A stretch of DNA of 64,000 bases from Mesorhizobium sophorae (GCF_002270415.1 NZ_NNRI01000022.1:1240001-1304000), one strand, 5' to 3'. Numbered from the stretch's first letter, positions 42,438-51,891 are shown. The notes: generated by a model from the letters alone, not told the origin. A program made the numbers and translations.

Positions 42438-44528
42438 CTACACCACGACGAAATCGGCGTTGGTGAGTGCCAGGTTGGCGGCCAGGGTGGCGAAATGGGT
42501 TGAGCCACCCGCGGCACTACCGTTGCTGTCATAGTAGAGCCAGCCGGTGTCCGTCTCGTAGATGATGTGATCGTTGCCGTCGGCGGCAAGGCCAGTTGTG
42601 TTCTTGACGAACTGGTCGGCCGTCAGCGTGCCGTTGCCGCCGAGCGCTGCGAAGATGGCGTTGTCGACCTGGATGGTGTCGTCGGCGACCGAGAAGTCGG
42701 TGATGCGGTCGACATTGGTCGAGGCGTTCAGCGCCGTGGTGAAGAGGAAGCTGTCGTTGCCGGTGCTGCCGGAGAGCGTGTCGTTGCCGAGGAGGCCGTT
42801 GATGACATTCGCGCCCGAATTGCCGGTGATGATGTTGGCGGTCGAGTTGCCGGTGCCGTTGATCGAGGCCGCGCTGCGCAGCGCCAGGTTCTCCAACTCC
42901 TGGCCGGAAAGATTGAAGCTGACATGAGCCTGGACATTGTCGGTGCCCTGGCCGTTGAGCTCGACGACATGGTCGCCGGCGTTGTCGACATAATAGGTGT
43001 CGTTGCCGGTGCTGCCGCTCATGGTGTCGGCCCCGCCGAGGCCATCGATGACGTTGTTGCCGGAATTCCCGGTGATGGTGTTGGCAGCGGAATTGCCGGT
43101 GCCGTTGATGGAAGCCGAGCTGCGCAGCGCCAGATTCTCCAGCTCCTGTCCCGACAGGTTGAACGAGACATAGGCCTGGACATTGTCGGTGCCCTGGCCG
43201 TTGAGTTCTACGACATGGTCGCCGGCATTGTCGACATAGTAGGTGTCGTTGCCAAGACCGCCTTGCATGGTGTCGGCGCCTTCCTTGCCGTCCAGCGTAT
43301 CGTTGCCGCCGAGGCCGCTCAGCGTGTTGACGCCTGAATTGCCATTCAGCGCATTGGCCAGGCTGTTGCCGGTGGCGTTGATCGAGGCTGCGCTGCGCAG
43401 TGCGACGTTCTCGATATTGCCCGTGAAGTGGTTGCCGTCGCTGAGGTTGATCGAGATATAGCCATTGACGATATCCGAGCCGTTGGCGCCGGTGGTGCTT
43501 TCACTCACGATATCGCCAGCATTGTCGACGAAGTAGGTGTCGTTGCCGGCCCCGCCATACATCGTGTCGGCACCTGCCTTGCCATCCAGCGTGTCATTGC
43601 CGGCCTTGCCGTCCAAGTGGTCGCCGCCCGAGGAACCATATATGGCTTGGGTGCCGTCGGTGCCGATCAGCGTCAAGGCGTTCGTGCCAAGCCCGACGAT
43701 AGATGAAATGCCGTTCAGCGCTGTCACCGATACCGACGTGCGGATGGTCGACTGGCCCATCAAATCGATCTTGGCGTTGAAGCCGGCAGCGATCGTCGCG
43801 GTGAGAACCACCGGTGTCACCTGATCGCCGCCGGCAAACGTGATGGTCTTGAGACCGGCCGTCACCTCTTCGGAATAGCCGCCGGCGCTGCCGCTGGCCG
43901 TGTTCGGTCCGCCGCTGACGGAAACCGTTATGTTGCCGCGCCCTTCGTCGATCGAATAGAACTGGTCGGCGGTCACGGTATCGTTGAAGGCGACACCGGT
44001 GAGAAACTGGTGATTGCCGCCTGGCCGGCCGAAATCTTCGGTCAGCATCGTCGCGTTGAGGCCCTGATAGATGCCTTGGGCCTGGCCGACACCGACCTCC
44101 TGATAGTCCGGATCCATCAAATTGACACGGTGGCCGCGGCCAACGATGCCCGAATCGACAAACAGAAGTTCATGGAGCTGCAGAGACATCTCTGGTGTGA
44201 CAGTGCCTGATGTAGATTGATACGCGATGTTTTCGCCTGCCCGGTCGAAGCTGTAGCCAGCGGCCGTCATCCGTTCGAATGGAGTGTTGCCGCTCAGATC
44301 GTCATGCGCGAAATAGTCGTTGTTGATCATATCCTGGCTATGATTCCGCGCCGTGCCGAGCAGAATGTCGTTCATTGCCAGCGGCTGCTTCATCGCCGCT
44401 GAAATGGTCTCTTCGGGCGGGCCTTCATTGAGGCTTATGCCGTATCGTGCGGCTTCGGCGGCGGGATCGAGCCGTGCGCGATTGATCAATTCCAGGATTG
44501 CCTGCTCGACGGCACTTTGATTGGCCAC
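42438..44528 (-). CDS. CAP/SCP-domain RTX protein
   Basis: 696 residues. Residues 1-165 form a CAP (SCP/PR1-like) domain: AILELINRARLDPAAEAARY, HSQDMINNDYFAHDDLSGNT, GYSFDRAGENIAYQS and GRGHRVNLMDPDYQEVGVGQ. This is followed by a beta-rich linker and three RTX modules, the first carrying a variant insert (YISINLSDGNHFTGNIENVA). The C-terminal domain matches the other RTX proteins and ends LTNADFVVV. No signal peptide, no cysteine, so type I export is inferred. CAP proteins of bacteria have unclear roles; some bind lipids or act as hydrolases. Starts with GTG at 44528 behind TGGGAGA. Confidence 0.87.
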   Translation of the reverse strand: MANQSAVEQAILELINRARLDPAAEAARYGISLNEGPPEETISAAMKQPLAMNDILLGTARNHSQDMINNDYFAHDDLSGNTPFERMTAAGYSFDRAGENIAYQSTSGTVTPEMSLQLHELLFVDSGIVGRGHRVNLMDPDYQEVGVGQAQGIYQGLNATMLTEDFGRPGGNHQFLTGVAFNDTVTADQFYSIDEGRGNITVSVSGGPNTASGSAGGYSEEVTAGLKTITFAGGDQVTPVVLTATIAAGFNAKIDLMGQSTIRTSVSVTALNGISSIVGLGTNALTLIGTDGTQAIYGSSGGDHLDGKAGNDTLDGKAGADTMYGGAGNDTYFVDNAGDIVSESTTGANGSDIVNGYISINLSDGNHFTGNIENVALRSAASINATGNSLANALNGNSGVNTLSGLGGNDTLDGKEGADTMQGGLGNDTYYVDNAGDHVVELNGQGTDNVQAYVSFNLSGQELENLALRSSASINGTGNSAANTITGNSGNNVIDGLGGADTMSGSTGNDTYYVDNAGDHVVELNGQGTDNVQAHVSFNLSGQELENLALRSAASINGTGNSTANIITGNSGANVINGLLGNDTLSGSTGNDSFLFTTALNASTNVDRITDFSVADDTIQVDNAIFAALGGNGTLTADQFVKNTTGLAADGNDHIIYETDTGWLYYDSNGSAAGGSTHFATLAANLALTNADFVVV
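42780..43600 (-). repeat. RTX modules of the CAP-domain protein
   Basis: Three modules. The two distal copies are nearly the same (GADTMSGSTGNDTYYVDNAG) and the proximal one carries the ISINLSDGNHFTGN insert that recurs only in the fifth RTX gene at 59.8-62.2 kb. Approximate limits. Confidence 0.75.
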
Positions 44529-44726
44529 GGCTTTTCTCCCACTCAGTATTGTCGAGTATTGTTCTAGTCAAAATACTGCCAAAGCACCAGTCGGCTAGGA
44601 GCGAGCCTGCTCAAAAGCTTGTGCCATTCAACGCTTGAATTGCCGGCGCGGCAGACACGTCCACGCAATCGCCGACGCCGTAATCGAGCGCCTGCGATTG
44701 CGTGGGGAGCTCTATCTTCGAGCGGA

Positions 44727-47360
44727 TCAGACCACGGCGAAATCGGCGTTGGTGAGCGCCAGATTGGCGGCCAGCGTGGCGAAATGGGTGGAGCCGCCGG
44801 CGGCGCTGCCGTCGGTGTCATAGTAAAGCCAGCCGGTGTCGGTCTCGTAGATGATGTGATCGTTGCCGTCGCCGGCAAGGCCGGTGGTGTTCTTGATGAA
44901 CTGGTCGGCCGTCAGCGTGCCGTTGCCGCCGAGCGCGGCAAAGATCGCATTGTCGAGCTGGATGGTGTCGTCGACCACCGAGAAATCGGTGATGCGGTCG
45001 ACATTGGTCGAGGCGTTCAGCGCTGTGGTAAAGACGAAGGTATCCTGGCCAGTGCTGCCGGACAGCGTGTCGTTGCCGAGGAGGCCGTTGATCGCGTTCG
45101 CGCCACTGTTCCCGGTGATGACATTGGCAATGGAATTGCCGGTGCCGTTGATGTTGCCGGCGCTTCTCAGCGCCAGATTCTCCAGCTCCTGCCCGGAGAG
45201 GTTGAAGCTGACGTAGGCCTGGACATTGTCGATGCCCTGGCCGTTGAGCTCGATGACGTGGTCGCCGGCATTGTCGACATAATAGGTGTCGTTGCCTTGC
45301 GCGCCGCTCATCGTGTCGGCGCCGGCAAGGCCGTCGATGATGTTGTTGCCGCTGTTGCCGTTGATGATGTTGGCAGCGGAATTGCCGGTGCCGTTGATGG
45401 AAGCCGAGCTGCGCAGCGCCAGATTCTCCAGCTCCTGCCCGGAGAGGTTGAAGGAGACGTAGGCCTGCACATTGTCGATGCCCTGGCCGTTGAGCTCGAT
45501 AACGTGGTCGCCGGCATTGTCGACATAGTAGGTATCGTTGCCTTGCGCGCCGCTCATCGTGTCGGCGCCGCCGAGGCCGTCGATGATGTTGTTGCCGGTG
45601 TTGCCGGTGATGATGTTGGCAGCGGAATTGCCGGTGCCGTTGATCGAAGCCGAGCTGCGCAACGCCAGGTTCTCCAGCTCCTGTCCCGACAGGTTGAAGG
45701 AGACGTAGGCCTGGACATTGTCGGTGCCGCCGCCATTCGCCTCGATGACATGGTCGCCGGCGTTGTCGACATAGTAGGTGTCGTTGCCGGTGCTGCCGCT
45801 CATCGTATCGGCGCCGCCGAGCCCATTGATTATGTTGTTGCCGGAATTGCCGTTGATGATGTTGGCAATGGAGTTGCCGGTGCCATTGATCGAAGCCGCG
45901 CTGCGCAACGCCAGGTTCTCCAGCTCCTGGCCGGAGAGGCTGAAGGAAACGTAAGCCTGGACATTGTCGGTGCCCTGGCCGTTGAGCTCGACGACATGGT
46001 CGCCGGCATTGTCGACATAGTAGGTGTCGTTGCCGGTGCTGCCGCTCATCGTGTCGGCGCCGGCAAGCCCATCGATGACGTTGTTGCCGGAATTGCCTGT
46101 GATGATGTTGGCAGCGGAATTGCCGGTGCCATTGATCGAAGCCGCGCTGCGCAGCGCCAGGTTCTCCAGCGCCTGTCCCGACAGATTGAAGCTGACATAC
46201 GCCTGGACATTGTCGGTGCCCTGGCCATTGGCCTCGATGACGTGGTCGCCGGCGTTGTCGACATAGTAGGTGTCGTTGCCGATGCCGCCTTGCATGATGT
46301 CGGCGCCACCGCGGCCGTCGATGACATTGGCAACATTATTCCCGATGACGGTATCGGCATGGGCGTTGCCGATGACGTTCTCGATCGTTGTCGAGAACGC
46401 AAGGCCCAGATTTCGCTCCCATTCATAGGCCGGGGTGGTCGGATCAGTCAGGGTGTTTCGAATAAAGTCCCCAAAGCCATCGAATTGCGCGGTGAGGTCA
46501 GCAATCTGATCCTCGACATTGTAGTAGTCGAGATCCGAATAGGCGCCGGGCCGCAAATCGACGGTCGAGCCTCGGGAAAGCGCGGACAGGTCTAGAGTGT
46601 CCGTGCCGCCGGCATCGTAGATCGCCTGCCTGCCATTCAAGCCATTGTCGGTAAAGGTGTAGACGGTATTGCCGGTGGCAGTGGTGAGATCTGCGCCGTA
46701 GTGGGACTGGATCGCCATGATATCGAGCACCATTGGCGTAAAGGACGACGTTCCCTCGACGCTATAAGAGATCCCGCCGCCCCCTTGGTCCGACCAAGTG
46801 AAGAAATTGTCTTCCGACGTGTAGCTCATCACCGTGTAAGTTGTGCTGTCGTACCCCGCTGGCACAGTCGGCGGCTCGAAGGGGTGTTTCAGTCCCAGGG
46901 CATGCCCGGATTCGTGGATGAGAATCTCGAAATCAGATGTATGCAGGGAGAAATCGGATGACTTATAGGTTTCGTCGACCCAGACGTCGCCGTTGACAGC
47001 AATTGCCGTGTTGCCGGGCAGGGGCGGGCCATAGGCATAGGCGGCTATGCCTGAGCCCTGGCGCGCTGTGACGTCGGTGAATGCGACGCGGATTTTCCCG
47101 GGGATTGCGTCCGATACCTCAGTTATCGAAGGCGCGATCAACGCGTCCCAAAGAGACAAGGCGACCCGAAAGCTTGCCGCCTGGGTGCTGTTGAAAGGTC
47201 CGGACTGAGCGTCGAAAGGCTCTCCCGATCCATAATCCGTCTCCCAGAGTGAACCGGCGCCTGGAATTGAATAAGTGATCGTCGAGCCCGACCACTTCGC
47301 ACCGTCCACGTCAACAAGCCCATTCCGAGCCTGTGTCACGGTCACATTTGTCAAAGTCAT
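44727..47360 (-). CDS. RTX metalloprotease, M10 serralysin type
   Basis: 877 residues. The zinc motif is ILIHESGHALGLKHPFEPP, with H149, H153 and H159 in HExxHxxGxxH, and the Met-turn is YTVMSYTS at residue 178, as in serralysins. The M10 C-terminal region follows (LDIMAIQSHYGADLTTATGN, RQAIYDAGGTDTLDLS). Then five 82-residue RTX modules and the shared C-terminal domain ending LTNADFAVV. No cysteine or signal peptide in the mature frame. The enzyme should be secreted as a Ca2+-stabilised protease. I chose the ATG at 47360 (MTLTNVTVTQ); a longer in-frame start at 47492 precedes it but lacks family support. Confidence 0.88.
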   Translation of the reverse strand: MTLTNVTVTQARNGLVDVDGAKWSGSTITYSIPGAGSLWETDYGSGEPFDAQSGPFNSTQAASFRVALSLWDALIAPSITEVSDAIPGKIRVAFTDVTARQGSGIAAYAYGPPLPGNTAIAVNGDVWVDETYKSSDFSLHTSDFEILIHESGHALGLKHPFEPPTVPAGYDSTTYTVMSYTSEDNFFTWSDQGGGGISYSVEGTSSFTPMVLDIMAIQSHYGADLTTATGNTVYTFTDNGLNGRQAIYDAGGTDTLDLSALSRGSTVDLRPGAYSDLDYYNVEDQIADLTAQFDGFGDFIRNTLTDPTTPAYEWERNLGLAFSTTIENVIGNAHADTVIGNNVANVIDGRGGADIMQGGIGNDTYYVDNAGDHVIEANGQGTDNVQAYVSFNLSGQALENLALRSAASINGTGNSAANIITGNSGNNVIDGLAGADTMSGSTGNDTYYVDNAGDHVVELNGQGTDNVQAYVSFSLSGQELENLALRSAASINGTGNSIANIINGNSGNNIINGLGGADTMSGSTGNDTYYVDNAGDHVIEANGGGTDNVQAYVSFNLSGQELENLALRSSASINGTGNSAANIITGNTGNNIIDGLGGADTMSGAQGNDTYYVDNAGDHVIELNGQGIDNVQAYVSFNLSGQELENLALRSSASINGTGNSAANIINGNSGNNIIDGLAGADTMSGAQGNDTYYVDNAGDHVIELNGQGIDNVQAYVSFNLSGQELENLALRSAGNINGTGNSIANVITGNSGANAINGLLGNDTLSGSTGQDTFVFTTALNASTNVDRITDFSVVDDTIQLDNAIFAALGGNGTLTADQFIKNTTGLAGDGNDHIIYETDTGWLYYDTDGSAAGGSTHFATLAANLALTNADFAVV
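45090..46340 (-). repeat. Five tandem 246-bp RTX modules
   Basis: The longest array in the window. Consecutive copies begin 246 bp apart (for example at 45308 and 45554) and differ at few codons, mainly ELNGQGTD versus EANGGGTD and SGSTG versus SGAQG. Approximate limits. Confidence 0.85.
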
Positions 47361-47541
47361 CGCGCACCCCCCGCGGTTGTTGGACGATAATATCCGGCGA
47401 CAGTATGGATCATAGATAACGGTGTCCGCTACGCTCGGAGAAATTCCAGGAAAAGTGTGAAACACTTTCCCGTCCGGAATTGTGTCAAACAAAGAGAAAG
47501 AGGGGTTTTGCGTTCAGTGAAACGATTGACCGCTCCTACCT

Positions 47542-50238
47542 TCACACCACGATGAAATCGGCGTTTGTCAGCGCGAGGTTAGCGGCCAGCGTGGCGAAAT
47601 GGGTTGAGCCGCCAGCCGCACTGCCGTCGCTGTCATAGGTGAGCCAGCCGGTGTCCGTCTCGTAGATGATGTGCTGGTTGGCATTGGTGGCGGCGCCCGA
47701 CGCGTTGGCGGCAAACTGGTCAGCCGTCAGCGTACCGTTGCCGCCAAGCGCTGCGAAGATCGCATTGTCGACCTGGATGGTGTCGTCAACCACTGAGAAA
47801 TCGATGATGTGGTCGACATTGGTAACGTCATTGAGCGCTGTGGTGAAGACGAAACTGTCGTTGCCGGTGCTGCCGCTCAGCGTGTCGTTGCCGAGGAGGC
47901 CGTTGATGACATTGGCTCCCGAATTGCCGGTAATGATGTTGTCGGTGGAGTTGCCGGTGCCGTTGATGTTGCCGGTGCTTCTCAGCGCCAGATTCTCCAG
48001 TTCCTGCCCGGAGAGGTTGAACGAGACATAGGCCTGGACATTGTCGATGCCCTGGCCGTTGAGCTCGATCACGTGGTCGCCAGCATTGTCGACATAATAG
48101 GTGTCGTTGCCTTGAGCACCGCTCATGGTGTCGGCACCGGCAAGGCCGTCGATGATGTTGTTGCCGCTGTTGCCGGTGATGATGTTTGCGATCGAATTGC
48201 CGGTGCCGTTGATATTGCCTGAGCCGGTCAGCGTCAGCTTCTCCAGTTCCTGTCCCGACAGGTTGAAAGAGACGGAACTGAAGACGCCGTCGGTGCCCTG
48301 GCCGTTGAGCTCGACGACATGATCGCCGGCATTGTCGACGTAGTAGGTGTCGTTGCCGGTGCTGCCACTCATGGTGTCGGCGCCGCCGAGCCCATTGATG
48401 ACGTTGTTGCCCGAATTGCCGGTGATGATGTTGGCAGCGGAATTGCCGGTGCCGTTGATCGAGGCCGCGCCGCGCAGCGCCAGGTTCTCCAGCTCCTGAC
48501 CGGAGAGGTTGAAGGAGACGTAGGCCTGTACATTGTCGGTGCCCTGGCCGTTGGCCTCGATGACGTGGTCGCCGGCATTGTCGACATAGTAGGTGTCGTT
48601 GCCGGTGCTGCCGCTCATCGTGTCGGCGCCGGCGAGCCCATCGATGACGTTGTTGCCGGAATTGCCGGTGATGATGTTGGCAGCGGAATTGCCAGTGCCA
48701 TTGATCGAAGCCGCGCTGCGCAACGCCAGGTTCTCCAGCGCCTGGCCGGAGAGGTTGAAGCTGACATAGGCCTGTACATTGTCGGTGCCCTGGCCATTGG
48801 CCTCGATGACATGGTCGCCGGCATTGTCGACATAGTAGGTGTCGTTGCCGACGCCGCCGCGCATCGTGTCGGCGCCGCCCTTGCCGTCCAGCAAATTGTT
48901 GCCGGAATTGCCGATCAGCGTGTCAATGCCGGAACCGCCAACGGCGTTCTCGATTGTCGCGCCGAAGGCTATTGAAACATTGCGGTGGCCGCCGCCGATG
49001 TCGGAGAAACTGCCTGCGGCCAGATTGATGGTTTGGGCTTGGCCGAACCCGGACGCATTCAGCGTATCGACACCACCAGCGTCCCAAATGCAGATTGCCG
49101 GCGAGGGGTTCAGGGCGAAGTTGTACACGTTGCCCGCATTGGAACCAAAACCGTAGACGGTATTGCCCGTACGCGTCGTCATATTGGGGCCGTAGAGCTG
49201 CTGAACAGCCAGAATGTCATACAACATCAGCGTGTCGGGATAGTCATTGTAGTCGGATGCGCCGGTGTTGGTCTCGTCGAAATAGCTCATCACGGTGTAT
49301 TGGTTGCTGTCCTGGATGAACTGGGCATCGTTGCCGTAGGTGGGGGTTCCGGACCCGGCGTTGTACTCACCGGGATGTGAGAGGCCGAGCGCGTGGCCAG
49401 TTTCGTGCAGAATGGTCTGATATTCGTAAGAGCCGATCGGCAGATTTCCCGTGTCAACGGCGTCGGTGTTCAAATGCACGTCTCCGGAAATGTCGCCCGG
49501 CGCCGTCGTTCCCGGGTAAATTGCGTAGGCTCCGGCAGGGTCCGGCTTCGATGTGTAGTTTCCAAACAGCATCGTCGCGTTGTCGCTGGTGCCAGCGGGG
49601 TTGACTTGCGTGAACGTCAGGCCGCAGACCGACGAATACATGGCAAGCACGGACTTGACGGCAGCGATTTCCGCGGAACCCAACGGACTGAACGGGGCGG
49701 CAAACCCTCGCGAGTCCGTGCAATTGACGTCCGTCATTCGCACAGCCCATGTCACGTTCACCGGCTGCCCGGGCGCTGTGCTCCAGCTGCTTCCGGGCCT
49801 CAGGATCGCGCCGGCCCCCATCAATTCGTCGTAGCTGGCCCGGGTTCCGCTGACTACGGAAACACCATATTGCCCCACGTAATCATCGTTATATGCGCCG
49901 GCATTGATGAAGTAATCGCCGGTGGTCGAGGCCGTGTAGGTGATCGTCGAATAGCGGTACTGGCCCGGGATGACGTCATCGTTGGACGCAACCAATGTTC
50001 CGGATGCGTTCATGAGGGCCATAAACGTATCCTCGACATTGTCGCCGACGGTCGGACTGACACGCGCACCTTCACCGACTTCCGCGAATGTGTAGGTCTG
50101 GCCCGCCACCAGGTGCACTCGGTACCAATCATGGTCGCCGGCCGAAGACAAATGGCCAGTCGCTGTCTGGCCGACTGCCAGGGTGTAGCTCGTGGCGATG
50201 GATGACGCCGCATCCGTTGTTTCGGTGACGTTTGGCAT
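47542..50238 (-). CDS. RTX metalloprotease with N-terminal PPC-like domain
   Basis: 898 residues. Residues about 10-135 resemble the bacterial pre-peptidase C-terminal (PPC) beta-sandwich (TGHLSSAGDHDWYRVHLVAG, TGDYFINAGAY), here at the N-terminus. The catalytic domain has LHETGHALGLSHPGEYNAGS with H278, H282 and H288, and the Met-turn YTVMSYFDET. Four RTX modules and the common C-terminal domain follow, ending LTNADFIVV. It contains three cysteines (in NCTDSRG, SSVCGLTF, AICIWDAGG), unusual for a type I substrate. ATG with AGGGGGAGG. Divergence from the first protease is strong outside the modules. Confidence 0.87.
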   Translation of the reverse strand: MPNVTETTDAASSIATSYTLAVGQTATGHLSSAGDHDWYRVHLVAGQTYTFAEVGEGARVSPTVGDNVEDTFMALMNASGTLVASNDDVIPGQYRYSTITYTASTTGDYFINAGAYNDDYVGQYGVSVVSGTRASYDELMGAGAILRPGSSWSTAPGQPVNVTWAVRMTDVNCTDSRGFAAPFSPLGSAEIAAVKSVLAMYSSVCGLTFTQVNPAGTSDNATMLFGNYTSKPDPAGAYAIYPGTTAPGDISGDVHLNTDAVDTGNLPIGSYEYQTILHETGHALGLSHPGEYNAGSGTPTYGNDAQFIQDSNQYTVMSYFDETNTGASDYNDYPDTLMLYDILAVQQLYGPNMTTRTGNTVYGFGSNAGNVYNFALNPSPAICIWDAGGVDTLNASGFGQAQTINLAAGSFSDIGGGHRNVSIAFGATIENAVGGSGIDTLIGNSGNNLLDGKGGADTMRGGVGNDTYYVDNAGDHVIEANGQGTDNVQAYVSFNLSGQALENLALRSAASINGTGNSAANIITGNSGNNVIDGLAGADTMSGSTGNDTYYVDNAGDHVIEANGQGTDNVQAYVSFNLSGQELENLALRGAASINGTGNSAANIITGNSGNNVINGLGGADTMSGSTGNDTYYVDNAGDHVVELNGQGTDGVFSSVSFNLSGQELEKLTLTGSGNINGTGNSIANIITGNSGNNIIDGLAGADTMSGAQGNDTYYVDNAGDHVIELNGQGIDNVQAYVSFNLSGQELENLALRSTGNINGTGNSTDNIITGNSGANVINGLLGNDTLSGSTGNDSFVFTTALNDVTNVDHIIDFSVVDDTIQVDNAIFAALGGNGTLTADQFAANASGAATNANQHIIYETDTGWLTYDSDGSAAGGSTHFATLAANLALTNADFIVV
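47890..48900 (-). repeat. Four tandem RTX modules
   Basis: Four 82-codon modules. The third is followed by a variant linker (GVFSSVSFNLSGQELEKLTL) not seen in the other arrays. Approximate limits. Confidence 0.8.
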
Positions 50239-50275
50239 AGCCTCCCCCTCTGCGTTTCCCGCGGCCGCGCCGTTT

Positions 50276-50287
50276 ATTATCGATAAT
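50276..50287. promoter_or_regulatory. Perfect 12-bp palindrome upstream of the PPC-RTX protease
   Basis: ATTATCGATAAT, centred 43 bp upstream of the protease start codon. A regulator-binding role is inferred only from position and symmetry. Confidence 0.3.
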
Positions 50288-50323
50288 GGAGCACGAGGCT
50301 GACAACCCGCATGTCCGGCTGGC

Positions 50324-50578
50324 CTATTTGCCGTCGTTCACTTTGTCCTTGCCGCATAGCCGTTCTGCCACTTCGAGTGCCCTGCGAAGGACTTCCCGAT
50401 TTTCCGCTGCCGAAATGATCGGGCTTCCAAGGCGTGCTTCGTGCAGACGCGCCAGCGCCTGCTCACAGGTTTTGGCATTCATCGGGCGCTGCGGATTTCG
50501 AGGATAGGATTGTACTGGCTGAGGTCCGATGGTGGATGCCACCACGATAGCTCCCACGCATAGGAGGTTCCGAGTCAT
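50324..50578 (-). CDS. Small exported protein
   Basis: 84 residues. Signal peptide MTRNLLCVGAIVVASTIGPQ, then a short helical mature part (KTCEQALARLHEARLGSPII, EVLRRALEVAERLCGKDKVN) with two cysteines positioned for a disulfide between two helices. I do not recognise a family. It lies upstream of the protease gene on the same strand, 85 bp from its start, so co-transcription is possible. The ATG at 50578 is preferred over 50677 because it places the hydrophobic segment at the N-terminus. Confidence 0.55.
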   Translation of the reverse strand: MTRNLLCVGAIVVASTIGPQPVQSYPRNPQRPMNAKTCEQALARLHEARLGSPIISAAENREVLRRALEVAERLCGKDKVNDGK

Positions 50579-50780
50579 GAGCCTTTTCCGTGACCGGTCT
50601 GTCTTTGACCAGGCGGCCGTCCAATTCTCGGCTTGGTGACAGCCACCCATGCCTGTCGCCATCATGATCGGCCACAACCACCTTCCAAAAGATACAATCG
50701 CTTTCCGCGGCTTCGCGCCGACAGGTCAATTGCGAAACATTTGTTTCCGAAATCCTATGCCCCAACCCTAGATTGATACT

Positions 50781-51047
50781 CTATGTCACGGTCACGACTG
50801 TATTCAACGCTGTTCTTGAGGACCAGCTAAAATTCCTGCTTGAATTCCGTATGTACCGCGTTGCTTTGTTGGCATGGGTGCATCTCTCCTGGCATCGGGC
50901 TGGACTGCTTTGGGTGCACCCAGGCGACAAGGTACGGATCGCAGGCGCGGAAATATCGGTGTTGCCGCCCGCCAGTGCGAGTTCCGCCGCCCTGGTTTGC
51001 ATGGTGGTGCTGAGTTCCTTCTGTTTCAGGCGCAGGTCCTCGTCCAT
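50781..51047 (-). CDS. Possible small protein
   Basis: 88 codons with a good ribosome binding site (CGGAGGAATGTT before the ATG at 51047). The first 30 residues (MDEDLRLKQKELSTTMQTRA) are protein-like and helical; the rest is Ser/Thr/Cys-rich and less convincing. No family recognised. It may be a remnant whose 3' part has drifted. Confidence 0.35.
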   Translation of the reverse strand: MDEDLRLKQKELSTTMQTRAAELALAGGNTDISAPAIRTLSPGCTQSSPARCQERCTHANKATRYIRNSSRNFSWSSRTALNTVVTVT

Positions 51048-51071
51048 AACATTCCTCCGTTAGCTGGAGGT

Positions 51072-51641
51072 CTAACGTATCGACGAAGGGGAAGTTGCCC
51101 CCACGCGTCTAATAGGCTGTCTTTGGCCGTTTAGGTCCTTGGTTTTCACAAGGACCTTCCTTGGCTTCCCGAAAAGCGCGTGTAGCTTGTCCGCGACCTC
51201 CGTAATCGCAGGGAAGGCGGCATAGAAAATCGACATGGCGTCGCCTGCAAGGCCGTTACGAGCAGCGTAGTCCTCCAAGGCTTCCTGCGAAACGGTCAAG
51301 GTGAACGTGCCACCGTCTTGGTCCCAGACTAGAACCTCTACACCGCCGGCATTTATGTAGGGTTCATTCTTACGCCGATGATCCAGCAGGGTAGCACCGT
51401 ATTGCGCCCACAGTCGCTCGCAGTCGTTTGCCCTCAGGCTTGGCGTTCCAGGTTTACCATAGAATACCATCGCCGCCCGGACGTCATATCCAAGCACCTC
51501 TGCATTGGCGACGAACTGGATGGCGTCCCCGAGGCGAGTGGTGCCGAGCTTGACCTCCGTCTTGCTCGCGAGGTCGATCACACCAATGATTTCGGCTTCG
51601 TTATTCCTGGCAGCCAATACCGTACATACAGTCGCGAGCAT
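51072..51641 (-). CDS. Unrecognised protein, possibly DUF1488-like C-terminus
   Basis: 189 residues, soluble, no signal peptide. The first part reads TVLAARNNEAEIIGVIDLAS and TTRLGDAIQFVANAEVLGYD. The C-terminal half (VEVLVWDQDGGTFTLTVSQE, EALEDYAARNG, FPAITEVADKLHALFGKPRK) has the strand-helix layout of DUF1488 proteins, but the match is weak. ATG at 51641 behind GCGGAGG. It is an isolated gene in the accessory zone, next to a region of decayed genes. Confidence 0.5.
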   Translation of the reverse strand: MLATVCTVLAARNNEAEIIGVIDLASKTEVKLGTTRLGDAIQFVANAEVLGYDVRAAMVFYGKPGTPSLRANDCERLWAQYGATLLDHRRKNEPYINAGGVEVLVWDQDGGTFTLTVSQEALEDYAARNGLAGDAMSIFYAAFPAITEVADKLHALFGKPRKVLVKTKDLNGQRQPIRRVGATSPSSIR

Positions 51642-51789
51642 GTGAGCCTCCGCTAATAATCTTAACCTCCAGGAGCCGGCTTGTTTCCCGCCGCGACTAG
51701 CCGACCTGCAAACCAACACGGACAGCCAGCCCAACCGGCCACTGATGCCGTCGAGGAGCGAGAATGCCCACATTAGTTAAAAAAATAAC

Positions 51790-51890
51790 AAAAACCTAAA
51801 AGGCCCTAGTCCAGGTCGGCCCAAGGGAACGCCGAACAAGACCACGCTGCTCAAGCACGCTATTTTGAAAGCAGCGGCGGAATATGCCTA
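51790..51890 (+). pseudogene. Remnant of a phage-related or DUF5681-like N-terminus
   Basis: One plus-strand frame reads GRPKGTPNKTTLLKHAILKA followed by AAEYA and a stop. The GRPKGTPNKTT start is typical of short phage-associated and terminase-small-subunit-like proteins. Nothing continues beyond the stop, so it is treated as a fragment. Confidence 0.3.
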
Positions 51891-51891
51891 A

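Noticed and set aside
44619..46595. 658-codon plus-strand open frame across the RTX modules
   Set aside because: It is the mirror of the repeated modules of the M10 RTX protease on the other strand; valine/glycine/alanine-rich with no family, an artefact of the repeat's codon use.
40773..50238. Regular repeats that might suggest a CRISPR array
   Set aside because: The repeat unit is 246 bp, coding, without short repeats separated by unique spacers.
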